From RGIG426 sp045640165 (GTDB taxonomy: Bacteria > Bacillota > Clostridia > Oscillospirales > Acutalibacteraceae): a stretch of 8,176 nt of DNA. Position 1 is the first letter of the stretch. Each line of letters opens with the position of its first letter. Position numbers and translations under genes: made by a program. Below are positions 1 to 6,159 of the stretch, one piece after another. The notes below the pieces were generated by a model, which saw only the letters and a list, made by a program, of their open reading frames with translations, ran no database searches and was not told the origin of the DNA. The stretch spans positions 1-8,176 of the forward strand of contig JAZUEK010000014.1 of NCBI GenBank assembly GCA_045640165.1, in the 5' to 3' direction.

Positions 1-7
1 ACCCGTC

Positions 8-47
8 TTTGGAACATCCGTTCCAAACACGTTTCGTTTTTTTCGGT
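8..47 (+). terminator. Possible weak terminator of a gene left of the window
   Basis: An 8-bp inverted repeat (8-15 with 20-27, four-base loop) is followed on the + strand, after several bases, by a T-rich stretch at 33-43. It could end a rightward transcript entering from the left. The stem is AT-rich at its base and the T-run is not immediately adjacent, so the call is weak. On the - strand it lies just after the peptidase stop codon, but there is no U-run in that direction. Confidence 0.3.
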
Positions 48-769
48 TAATCCCGACGGCGACCGCCGACGATGATGATGAGCCGCAACAGTTGCATAAT
101 CGCGGTGGCAAGCGCGGCGACGTAAGTCATTGCCGCGGCACGAAGCACTTTGCGCGAGCCGGCGAGTTCCTCTTTATTGAGAAGACCGCAATCCCGGATA
201 GCGGCAAGAGCGCGGTTCGAAGCGTTAAACTCGGTCGGCAGGGTCACAAGCTGGAACACCACGCACAGCGAAAAACAAATCACACCGGCCATTGCAAGCA
301 TATAGCCGAGATCACCGAGTCCGCTGACTGCCGCAAGCAACAAGCCTGCCAAAATCAGCGGCATCGACAGTTTCGAACCGATGTTGGTCAGCGGCACAAT
401 CGCGGTGCGGATTTTAATCGGCGCATAGCCGACCGCGTGCTGAATCGCGTGGCCTGCTTCGTGGGCGGCAACGCCGATAGCGGCGGTGGAAGGGTTGTCA
501 TATACCGCATCCGAAAGCCGAATCACGTTAGCGCTCGGGTCGTAGTGATCGGTCAGTTCCCCGGCGATATGCTCAATACGCACGTTTTGCAACCCGTTGG
601 CGTCAAGCACGCGACGGGCGGCATCCGCTCCGGTCATTCCGCAAAGAGAACGCTGCTGTGAATATTTCTTAAAGGTCGAGTTGACCGACGCGCTCGCCCA
701 CAGCGAAAAAATCACCGCCGGAAGCACCAAAAGAATATACGTCCAATCAATTCCGTAGGTATACGGCAT
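47..769 (-). CDS. yugP: YugP-type membrane zinc metallopeptidase
   Basis: This 240-residue protein belongs to the Zn-dependent neutral protease 2 family (PF04298, B. subtilis YugP type), integral membrane peptidases of poorly known substrate. Residues 103-107 are HEAGH, the HExxH zinc motif with catalytic Glu104. The PTEFNAS segment at 178-184 supplies Glu180 as the probable third zinc ligand, as is typical of this family. Hydrophobic segments lie at about 8-26, 133-152, 157-176 and 213-234, so the active site sits between the first and second membrane spans. The length is normal for the family. The ATG at 769 is supported by AGGAGG at 777-782, seven bases upstream, and by a near-consensus promoter just beyond. 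It appears monocistronic, with no sign of damage. The gene symbol is given by family resemblance. Confidence 0.93.
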   Translation of the reverse strand: MPYTYGIDWTYILLVLPAVIFSLWASASVNSTFKKYSQQRSLCGMTGADAARRVLDANGLQNVRIEHIAGELTDHYDPSANVIRLSDAVYDNPSTAAIGVAAHEAGHAIQHAVGYAPIKIRTAIVPLTNIGSKLSMPLILAGLLLAAVSGLGDLGYMLAMAGVICFSLCVVFQLVTLPTEFNASNRALAAIRDCGLLNKEELAGSRKVLRAAAMTYVAALATAIMQLLRLIIIVGGRRRD

Positions 770-800
770 AGTCGTTCCTCCTGAAGTTCAGTATAGGTAT

Positions 801-829
801 AGTATATCCCAAAACCACCGTTTCGTCAA
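801..829 (-). promoter_or_regulatory. Sigma-A promoter of the yugP-type gene
   Basis: Reading the - strand, TTGACG (complement of 824-829) is followed by a 17-base spacer and TATACT (complement of 801-806). Both boxes match the sigma-A consensus at five of six positions and the spacing is ideal. The start codon lies about 30 bases downstream of the -10 box, with a strong ribosome site between. Confidence 0.85.
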
Positions 830-871
830 GTCGATACGGGAGCTTGAGTTCGTTTCGATTCCCATCTTTTA

Positions 872-909
872 CAAAAACAAAGCACCGCCCCCACCGGGAG
901 CGGTGCTTT
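872..909 (-). terminator. Rho-independent terminator of the tRNA-Gly gene
   Basis: A perfect 10-bp stem (879-888 with 900-909), GC-rich in its centre, is followed on the - strand by a T-rich tail (complement of 872-878). It starts a few bases after the tRNA 3' end and lies upstream of the peptidase promoter, so it terminates the tRNA transcript. Confidence 0.85.
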
Positions 910-912
910 CTT

Positions 913-986
913 TGGAGCAGGCGATGGGAATCGAACCCACAACTGAGGCTTGGGAAGCCGCCATTTTACCACTAAACTACGCCTGC
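913..986 (-). tRNA. tRNA-Gly (anticodon CCC)
   Basis: A complete cloverleaf can be folded on the - strand. The 7-bp acceptor stem pairs 980-986 with 917-923. The D arm contains the AGTGGTA loop, the T arm carries TTCGATT, and CCA is encoded at 913-915. The anticodon loop is TTCCCAA, closed by GGC/GCC, which puts CCC (complement of 952-954) at positions 34-36. It therefore reads glycine GGG codons. One C-U mismatch is present in the second pair of the anticodon stem. The total is 71 bases plus CCA, normal for tRNA-Gly. It has its own promoter and terminator. Confidence 0.95.
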
Positions 987-997
987 GCAACGGGATT

Positions 998-1026
998 ATT
1001 TTATCATACTATTTTCTTCTTTGCAA
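998..1026 (-). promoter_or_regulatory. Promoter of the tRNA-Gly gene
   Basis: On the - strand, TTGCAA (complement of 1021-1026), a 17-base spacer and TAAAAT (complement of 998-1003) form a good sigma-A promoter. The tRNA 5' end lies 12 bases after the -10 box, so the primary transcript would have a very short leader. It is divergent from the promoter of the DUF6472-type gene. Confidence 0.75.
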
Positions 1027-1046
1027 GAGTTATTTTGATTTTAGGG

Positions 1047-1075
1047 TAGCATTTTATGGTTTTCTATGCTATACT
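1047..1075 (+). promoter_or_regulatory. Extended -10 promoter of the DUF6472-LOG unit, with a possible operator
   Basis: TGCTATACT at 1067-1075 is an extended -10 box. There is no good -35 box at the expected position (TAGCAT at 1047-1052). TAGCAT and ATGCTA (1066-1071) form an inverted repeat with a 13-base gap that overlaps the -10 box, which could be a repressor site. The promoter lies about 30 bases before the ATG of the downstream gene. Confidence 0.5.
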
Positions 1076-1104
1076 ATTTCCATCAACCAAAAGAAGGTGG
1101 ATTT

Positions 1105-1284
1105 ATGGCGGCGTTTTCCTGCGATACCTGCGTGTTCTACGTCTATGACGACGAAACCGACCAACTCTACTGCGACGTCGAGGCGGACGAAGACGATATG
1201 GCGCGGATGTTCGGCGACAAAAACGCCGTCTGCCCCTATTACCGCTCAAACGACGATTACGAAATCGTCCGTCACCAAAACTAA
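1105..1284 (+). CDS. Small four-cysteine protein, DUF6472 type
   Basis: The product has 59 residues, is acidic and is probably cytoplasmic, with no signal peptide or membrane segment. It resembles DUF6472, a family of unknown function in Clostridia; I rest this on the overall pattern of an N-terminal CxxC, a C-D-V-x-x-D-E-D stretch and a CPYY(R) near the end. Four cysteines (6, 9, 23, 43) could bind a metal such as zinc. I chose the ATG at 1105 because AAGGTGG at 1094-1100 is correctly spaced. An ATG further upstream in the same frame lies within the promoter region and lacks such a site. The LOG gene begins 12 bases after its stop, so the two are probably co-transcribed. No function can be assigned. 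Confidence 0.85.
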   Translation: MAAFSCDTCVFYVYDDETDQLYCDVEADEDDMARMFGDKNAVCPYYRSNDDYEIVRHQN

Positions 1285-1299
1285 GGGGGATTGTTTGTG
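1283..1299 (+). promoter_or_regulatory. Ribosome site that selects a GTG start for the LOG gene
   Basis: AAGGGGGA at 1283-1290 touches the in-frame TTG at 1291, leaving no spacer. It is six bases from the in-frame GTG at 1297, a normal distance. The GTG is therefore the better start. Confidence 0.7.
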
Positions 1300-1833
1300 A
1301 ATATCTGTGTCTACGGTGCGGCATCCAACCAAATCGCGCCGATTTTCCTCGAACAAACCGAAGTCCTCGGCGAAGCACTCGCGAAGCGTGGCCACACGCT
1401 CGTCTTTGGAGCAGGCGGCAACGGCGTCATGGGCGCGGTTGCGCGCGGAGCGGCGAAAGCCGACGGCGAAATCATCGGCATCGTTCCGAATTTTTTCCCG
1501 GACGGCGTGCTCTCCCCTGCCTGCACCGATATTCGCCGCACCGAAACGATGCGCGAGCGCAAACAGATGATGGAGGACGTGTCCGACGCGTTCATTATGG
1601 CGCCGGGCGGTGTCGGCACGCTGGACGAATTCTTTGAAATTCTTACTCTGCGCCAACTCGACCGCCACCAAAAACCCATTGCCATTTTCAACGTAGACGG
1701 TGTCTTTGACGGGCTTTTAGAGGCTCTCTCCCGACTCCACGAAGAAAAGTTCATCGGAAAGACGGGAATTACCGCATTTTCCGCATTTTCGGACGCGGAC
1801 GCTCTGCTTGCCTACCTCGAAGAAAACGCCTAA
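1297..1833 (+). CDS. LOG-family nucleotide 5'-monophosphate phosphoribohydrolase
   Basis: The 178-residue product belongs to the LOG/YvdD family (formerly annotated as lysine decarboxylase, PF03641). Characterised members hydrolyse cytokinin riboside 5'-monophosphates or other nucleoside monophosphates to a free base and ribose 5-phosphate in the cytoplasm. The family signature PGGVGTLDE lies at 103-111 with Glu111 as a catalytic candidate, preceded by a phosphate-binding glycine-rich turn (GAGGNGVMG, 38-46). An MRERK segment at 85-89 supplies the conserved arginine. Length and motif order are normal. It lies 12 bases after the DUF6472-type gene. Its real substrate in this organism cannot be read from the sequence; nucleotide salvage or clean-up is the likely role. 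Confidence 0.92.
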   Translation: MNICVYGAASNQIAPIFLEQTEVLGEALAKRGHTLVFGAGGNGVMGAVARGAAKADGEIIGIVPNFFPDGVLSPACTDIRRTETMRERKQMMEDVSDAFIMAPGGVGTLDEFFEILTLRQLDRHQKPIAIFNVDGVFDGLLEALSRLHEEKFIGKTGITAFSAFSDADALLAYLEENA

Positions 1834-1850
1834 ATCGGCAAAATAAACGC

Positions 1851-1890
1851 AAAAAAAACGGCTTCGATTGCTCGAAGCCGTTTTTCTTTT
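1851..1890. terminator. Bidirectional terminator between the convergent LOG gene and DUF4091 operon
   Basis: A perfect 9-bp GC-rich stem (1859-1867 with 1872-1880, four-base loop) is flanked by eight A residues on the left and a T-run on the right. It is therefore a proper intrinsic terminator in both directions, for the rightward LOG transcript and the leftward four-gene operon. The last base of the DUF4091 stop codon touches its right edge. Confidence 0.92.
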
Positions 1891-3572
1891 TAGCAGAAGC
1901 GAGCTTTAATTTGCTCGTTGACCCATTTGCGCAGTTTTAAGAGCGAACGGGAATCGCGTTTGAAGCGATAGAAGTTGAACGTGCCACCGTTGGCGTCCTC
2001 CAATTTTTCGAGGATGTCCTCTTTGTCCATTTTGGTCGCGAGCAGCTGCAACGCACGCATATCCTGAAGACCCTCGTTAAACACGATTTGGCGCAGGGAC
2101 GGCACGGGGTTGCCGTCGTTTCCGGCGTAAACCGAGAACGCGTCGCCCGACTGGAACGCGCAAAGCGCGTCGGTCGTCTCGAACGGGCTAATCGGGCAAA
2201 GCGAGAACTGCGAGTTCCAGAAGTTATAGCCCCAATGCAAGAAACCTTTGACGTCATACTTAAACATCTGCATACCGAGCACACGGTTGCGATAGGACGG
2301 TTGCGCCAGGAAACGGTTGGACACCGCCTCGGCCTGGTCACAGCAGTAGTAGGTCCACAGCGGACGCACGCCCTTATCGTAGAACTGCGCTGCTTTATAG
2401 GTGCTCGGAATCGGGTTGCGGATAAGACCGTTTTCATAGAACGGATACTCGGAAAGCGCGTCGATGACGTTGCAATCCTTAAGGATTTCTCGCGCCACCG
2501 CCGAAGCCGCGGCGTATTTTTCCATATGTTCCAAGTGGGGTTCATCGGAGAAGTGGAAGTAGACGCGGTCGAGCATCTCTTTCTCTTTGAACCACGAAAT
2601 CAAGGATTTCAGCAAGCATTTGATGAAGTTTTGATATTCATCCGAAGCGGAGTCGGTATCCCAACCGAAGATGCGTTTTTCTTTGCCGTTCACCGTGGCG
2701 ATAATTTTCGGCGCGTGCGCCGCACCCCACTGGGTGAACAAGTGAGACAATTCAAAATATTTGATGCCGTTTTTCTCGGCAATCTCGATGTATTTTTCGA
2801 GATTCGTAAAATCGAATTCGTAGGTATGCTCGCCCGTTTTGGTCACACCGAGAAGTTGAGTCGTGCGGCGTTCACCGCCCGGCTCGGTATCCAGCGGCGG
2901 AGTGAAAATCGGGGTGAGCAACATATTCATACCGAAATCGGAGGCGTTTTTCACATATTTCTCGAAGAGCGCCCAATATTTATCCGACCACAGTTTGACG
3001 TTGTACTGCGTCGCGAGACAGTCGTTGTGGAACCACTGCGTAAAGATAAGTTCCTGCTCCGGCAGTTCGGCGTTGAGAATTTCGAGAGTAAACGTACCCT
3101 CAGCGTGAATCTCACCGTCGCCTTTCGGGGCGGCTTTACCGGTTTCGTCTTTACGCAGATACAGCGTAATCGGATATTTGCCCGGCTTAGCGTCTTTCGG
3201 AATATCCACAAGCACCCACACCGCGCGCCATTGCCACGGCATCAGGACGAAGTTGGGGCGAACTTCCTCAAGAGCATCCGGGAAGAGGCCCGGCTGCGTA
3301 CGAAGATAGTCCTCGTCTTTTTCGTAAAGATACGCCGGCAATTCACACGGGACGTTGCGCACCGTATAGACGTGGATATACTCCTTCAGCGGAGATTCCA
3401 AATCCAGACGATAGCGTTGCGTTCCGCACTCGTTTTCAAAATCTCGGCAGAATGCCCATTGGAAAGAGAATTTTTCTCCTTTAAGAGCCATGCCTTTAAG
3501 ACGTTCTTTTGCTTTCGGCTCTTCGTCAAGAAAAACCTTTTCCAGGGAGCTCAGTACTTTCGTGGTTATCAT
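1890..3572 (-). CDS. DUF4091 / GH123-like protein, cytoplasmic
   Basis: The 560-residue product resembles the DUF4091 family (PF13320), whose catalytic domain is shared with glycoside hydrolase family 123 beta-N-acetylgalactosaminidases. The N-terminal part (about 1-170) reads as a beta-rich accessory domain. A TIM-barrel-like region follows (about 170-450), and the C-terminal part is helical. SDEPH at 342-346 gives the adjacent Asp343-Glu344 pair that GH123 enzymes use in substrate-assisted catalysis. The HWGYNFWN region (446-453) fits the aromatic end of the active site. There is no signal peptide and no dockerin, unlike the three genes before it, so it should act inside the cell. The ATG at 3572 has GAGGT at 3580-3584. 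It is the last gene of the operon, 45 bases after the preceding stop. N-acetylgalactosamine specificity is an extrapolation; many DUF4091 proteins are untested. Confidence 0.85.
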   Translation of the reverse strand: MITTKVLSSLEKVFLDEEPKAKERLKGMALKGEKFSFQWAFCRDFENECGTQRYRLDLESPLKEYIHVYTVRNVPCELPAYLYEKDEDYLRTQPGLFPDALEEVRPNFVLMPWQWRAVWVLVDIPKDAKPGKYPITLYLRKDETGKAAPKGDGEIHAEGTFTLEILNAELPEQELIFTQWFHNDCLATQYNVKLWSDKYWALFEKYVKNASDFGMNMLLTPIFTPPLDTEPGGERRTTQLLGVTKTGEHTYEFDFTNLEKYIEIAEKNGIKYFELSHLFTQWGAAHAPKIIATVNGKEKRIFGWDTDSASDEYQNFIKCLLKSLISWFKEKEMLDRVYFHFSDEPHLEHMEKYAAASAVAREILKDCNVIDALSEYPFYENGLIRNPIPSTYKAAQFYDKGVRPLWTYYCCDQAEAVSNRFLAQPSYRNRVLGMQMFKYDVKGFLHWGYNFWNSQFSLCPISPFETTDALCAFQSGDAFSVYAGNDGNPVPSLRQIVFNEGLQDMRALQLLATKMDKEDILEKLEDANGGTFNFYRFKRDSRSLLKLRKWVNEQIKARFC

Positions 3573-3617
3573 AGGTAATACCTCATTTCTGCCGCAAGGG
3601 CATTCTCTGACTGATGT

Positions 3618-4844
3618 TTAGGCGAAATCCGCGTCGTTTTTCATCGCCATCCACGTGCGATGGCAATGGACGGCCAAACCATAGCCGCCGGCCGGATGAT
3701 TGGCGCGAAGCGACTCGAACACTTTCGCGAATTCGGTGTACATATATTCTTTGGACTCTTGTCCGAATTCTTCATACGGTTGGTTAAACTGCGGATACAC
3801 ACCGGATTCGATACCGTAACTGATACGCGTACCGTATTCCATCGCCGCGTCAAAGCCCGGTTGTCCGAGAGCCAAAATATCTTCCGCCGTGTCGCGGTAA
3901 GCCATCATACACATACTGTCGAGACCCTTGGCGCAGATGTTGTAGATGCCTTTGACGCCGTCCCACTCCACGTTCTCGCCGCCGTAGTTGTTCCACGTGC
4001 AGTTGAGGGCGGCTTCCACTTTAATGCCGGCCGCGCGGAGCGCTTGGATGCCGCCGATGAAGTTGTTGGCATATAAAGACAACTCTCGCTCGGTCAAGTG
4101 CTTGATGTTTTTGTCGCTAAACACCTGGTGCGGTTCCACGTCGAAATGAATCATCGACAGCGGCGCATCGGGATAATTGTCGTTATACGCCTTAAACGAA
4201 CTAATCATTTTGGAAACCGGCACGTCGCATTGCTCCACGCCGTTAATCATTCCCACGTCGTCGTACAGCGGAACAACGCTCATACCGTGTTCTCTGGCGG
4301 CAAGCACGAAATCGTAGGTCGTCTTCCGTCCGTAGGAAGAAACCATATCGTACACACAGTAGTAGTAAATCTCGGTAGTGCCGTTTTTCTCAAGGAAATT
4401 CAGATATTTTTCACGGGTGCGCTCATTTTGGCCGTCATCCGTCTGCCACCACCAAACGCCGAGCGAGCAATCGTCCACCCCGTCGAGGAACGTCATAATC
4501 GGCTCGCCGTCTTCATCATAGCGATATACCTCATTCGAGGGGCCAGTCGCCGTGGTCGTCGGCACCGAAGTCGTCGGAACATCAATCAATCCGGCCACGT
4601 ACAGCCGCAACGTCAACACGTCTTTCATATTGACGACGCCATCGGCGTTTAAGTCGCCGCTCGTCACATTCTCCAGGGCGCACGCGCCGACAATATGTTG
4701 GCGCAACATCAAAAGGTCCTTTGTTCCCACGATATCGTCGCCGTTTAGGTCGCCCCACACCGACGAATCTGCCGTAGCGCCCACCGCCATCACGGTACAC
4801 GCCAGTACGCAGCACAGTGTCAGCAGAGAAAACAGCTTTTTCAT
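3618..4844 (-). CDS. Secreted dockerin protein with LGVWWW/YRDT barrel domain (paralogue 3)
   Basis: The 408-residue product has a signal peptide (1 to about 25), a type I dockerin (two repeats, about 31-53 and 63-85), a short Thr/Pro linker (about 89-103) and an unassigned domain at 127-408. Dockerins bind cohesins on scaffoldins. The second calcium loop is canonical (D64, N66, D68, G69, N72, D75); the first has Asp37 for Gly and Gly40 for Asn. Domain motifs are LGVWWW 128-133, HFDVEPH 233-239, AYRDTA 315-320, YGIESG 343-348 and GLAVH 389-393. The alternating strand-helix pattern suggests a TIM barrel, and Glu237 and Glu346 are catalytic candidates by analogy with clan GH-A; this is inference. 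I chose the ATG at 4844 because MKK opens the signal peptide and AAGGGG (4851-4856) precedes it; an ATG at 4889 would overlap the upstream gene. VLAC at 13-16 is a weak lipobox alternative. Confidence 0.85.
   Translation of the reverse strand: MKKLFSLLTLCCVLACTVMAVGATADSSVWGDLNGDDIVGTKDLLMLRQHIVGACALENVTSGDLNADGVVNMKDVLTLRLYVAGLIDVPTTSVPTTTATGPSNEVYRYDEDGEPIMTFLDGVDDCSLGVWWWQTDDGQNERTREKYLNFLEKNGTTEIYYYCVYDMVSSYGRKTTYDFVLAAREHGMSVVPLYDDVGMINGVEQCDVPVSKMISSFKAYNDNYPDAPLSMIHFDVEPHQVFSDKNIKHLTERELSLYANNFIGGIQALRAAGIKVEAALNCTWNNYGGENVEWDGVKGIYNICAKGLDSMCMMAYRDTAEDILALGQPGFDAAMEYGTRISYGIESGVYPQFNQPYEEFGQESKEYMYTEFAKVFESLRANHPAGGYGLAVHCHRTWMAMKNDADFA
4446..4465 (-). repeat. 20-base identical copies encoding the LGVWWW motif (one of three)
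   Basis: The same 20 bases occur at 4446-4465, 5689-5708 and 7387-7406, one in each paralogue, and encode the core of LGVWWW. Identity at synonymous positions inside otherwise diverged genes suggests recent duplication or gene conversion. Confidence 0.8.
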
Positions 4845-4860
4845 AACAATCCCCTTAATT

Positions 4861-6126
4861 TCAGTCGTCCATCGTGTCGCGCAGAGCATCCCACATCCGC
4901 ATATAGTGGATGGCGAAGCCGTAGCCGCCGACGGGCGTTTTTGTCTCCAAATTGGTGTTCAAGCGCGACAACTCGGTATACATAATCTCTTTCGAGTCGG
5001 CGTAAAAGTCCACGTGGGCGCCCTCGCCATCGTCGCCGGTCTCCACGCCGTAAACGATTTTGCAACCGGTTTTGTCCGCCGCTTTGCGGCCGGCATCGCC
5101 CATATTGAGAATCTCCTTCGCCGTGTCGCGATAGGACATCATACACATCGTATCCACGTTGTTGGCGATAACGTCCATCAAATCCATCGTCGTGCCGTCG
5201 TACGCGTGCATCACCGTTCCGGTATAGGCACGTTTGGCGCCGGAAACCCACCAGCCGCAGCCGATGTCCAACTCCACACACACGCCCTGTTTACGGGCGG
5301 CGGCGATTTGAGGAATGAAATTCGTGACGTACCCTTGGGTCCACGCATCCCACGTGTCGTCGTTTTGGCGATCGGGCGTCTGAGGCTCGATATCGCAATG
5401 CAGACCGTACAAATCGTCTTTCGGGTACTCTTCTTTATAGGCAAGATAGCAGTTGACCGCATTCGTGAAAGACGCGTCCCCCGCTTTGACCACGTTTTGG
5501 TTATCGAACAAAACCGACACGCGCATTCCGCGTTTCATCGCCTCTTCCACGAAGGTGTGCACCTTCGCGCGGCTTTCGGCGCTGGTCATCATATACACAC
5601 AATAGAAGTAAATCTCCGTCACCTGGTTTTCTTCCAAAAGTGTCATATATTTCGGGCCGATAACCGGGTCGTAAGCGTCACTGACGTGCCACCACCAAAC
5701 GCCGAGCGTCGCCGCGGAGTTATCAATAAAGTTGATACGCGGCGCGTTGTGGTCAATCGGATACTTGGTCGCCCACGTGGTTTTGGCTTTCGTTGTGTGG
5801 GTGGTTTTTACCGTTGTTTGCACCGACGTGCTTTCGGTCGTTACCTCACGCGTCGGGAGCGACTCGAGCCCGGCTAAATAGCGGCGCAGCAGCAAGACGT
5901 CTTTCATATTCACGTCGCCGTCAAGGTTCGCGTCACCGTCACCGGCAAGCACCGTATCGATTCCGGCGAGGAATTTTCGCAGGCAAAGCACGTCTTTTGT
6001 ATTGAACGCGCCGTCGGCGTTGACGTCGCCCGTCGTCGAAGCAGGTTCCGCCGCCGCAAGCGCGGTCGGCAGACACGCGATAATCATCACAAAGCAAAGG
6101 AGTGCCGAAAGAAATTTTGTTTTCAT
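4861..6126 (-). CDS. Secreted dockerin protein with LGVWWW/YRDT barrel domain (paralogue 2)
   Basis: The 421-residue product has a signal peptide (1 to about 25, ending ALAAAE), a dockerin with two good calcium loops (33-55 and 64-86; ligands D34, N36, D38, N42, D45 and D65, N67, D69, N73, D76), a Thr-rich linker (about 92-120) and the same unassigned domain at 140-421. Motifs are LGVWWW 141-146, HCDIEPQ 243-249, SYRDTA 331-336, YGVETG 359-364 and GFAIH 403-407. Glu247 and Glu362 are the candidate catalytic pair. Compared with its neighbours it has an extra Trp-rich stretch (GWW 291-293) after strand 5, which may change the substrate pocket. The ATG at 6126 has CCTCCT (AGGAGG on the - strand) at 6134-6139. 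It lies 33 bases after the preceding gene and 16 before the next. IIAC at 15-18 looks like a lipobox, but a normal signal peptidase I site follows. Confidence 0.86.
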   Translation of the reverse strand: MKTKFLSALLCFVMIIACLPTALAAAEPASTTGDVNADGAFNTKDVLCLRKFLAGIDTVLAGDGDANLDGDVNMKDVLLLRRYLAGLESLPTREVTTESTSVQTTVKTTHTTKAKTTWATKYPIDHNAPRINFIDNSAATLGVWWWHVSDAYDPVIGPKYMTLLEENQVTEIYFYCVYMMTSAESRAKVHTFVEEAMKRGMRVSVLFDNQNVVKAGDASFTNAVNCYLAYKEEYPKDDLYGLHCDIEPQTPDRQNDDTWDAWTQGYVTNFIPQIAAARKQGVCVELDIGCGWWVSGAKRAYTGTVMHAYDGTTMDLMDVIANNVDTMCMMSYRDTAKEILNMGDAGRKAADKTGCKIVYGVETGDDGEGAHVDFYADSKEIMYTELSRLNTNLETKTPVGGYGFAIHYMRMWDALRDTMDD

Positions 6127-6159
6127 CCAACTACCTCCTCTATGCTTTCACAAAGGTGG

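Noticed and set aside
92..661. Open frame on the + strand opposite the zinc peptidase
   Set aside because: The - strand product has HEAGH, the third zinc ligand and membrane spans with a strong promoter; the + frame has none of these.
913..986. tRNA-Gly with anticodon TCC
   Set aside because: The GGC/GCC closing pairs fix the loop as TTCCCAA, which puts CCC at positions 34-36.
2088..3578. Long open frame on the + strand opposite the DUF4091 gene
   Set aside because: It mirrors the codon pattern of the real gene, has no ribosome site, and its translation is rich in Arg, Val, His and Phe without domain signatures.
4552..5877. Long open frame on the + strand across two dockerin genes
   Set aside because: It runs across the gap between two well-supported antisense genes and shows no recognisable domain; it is an antisense shadow.
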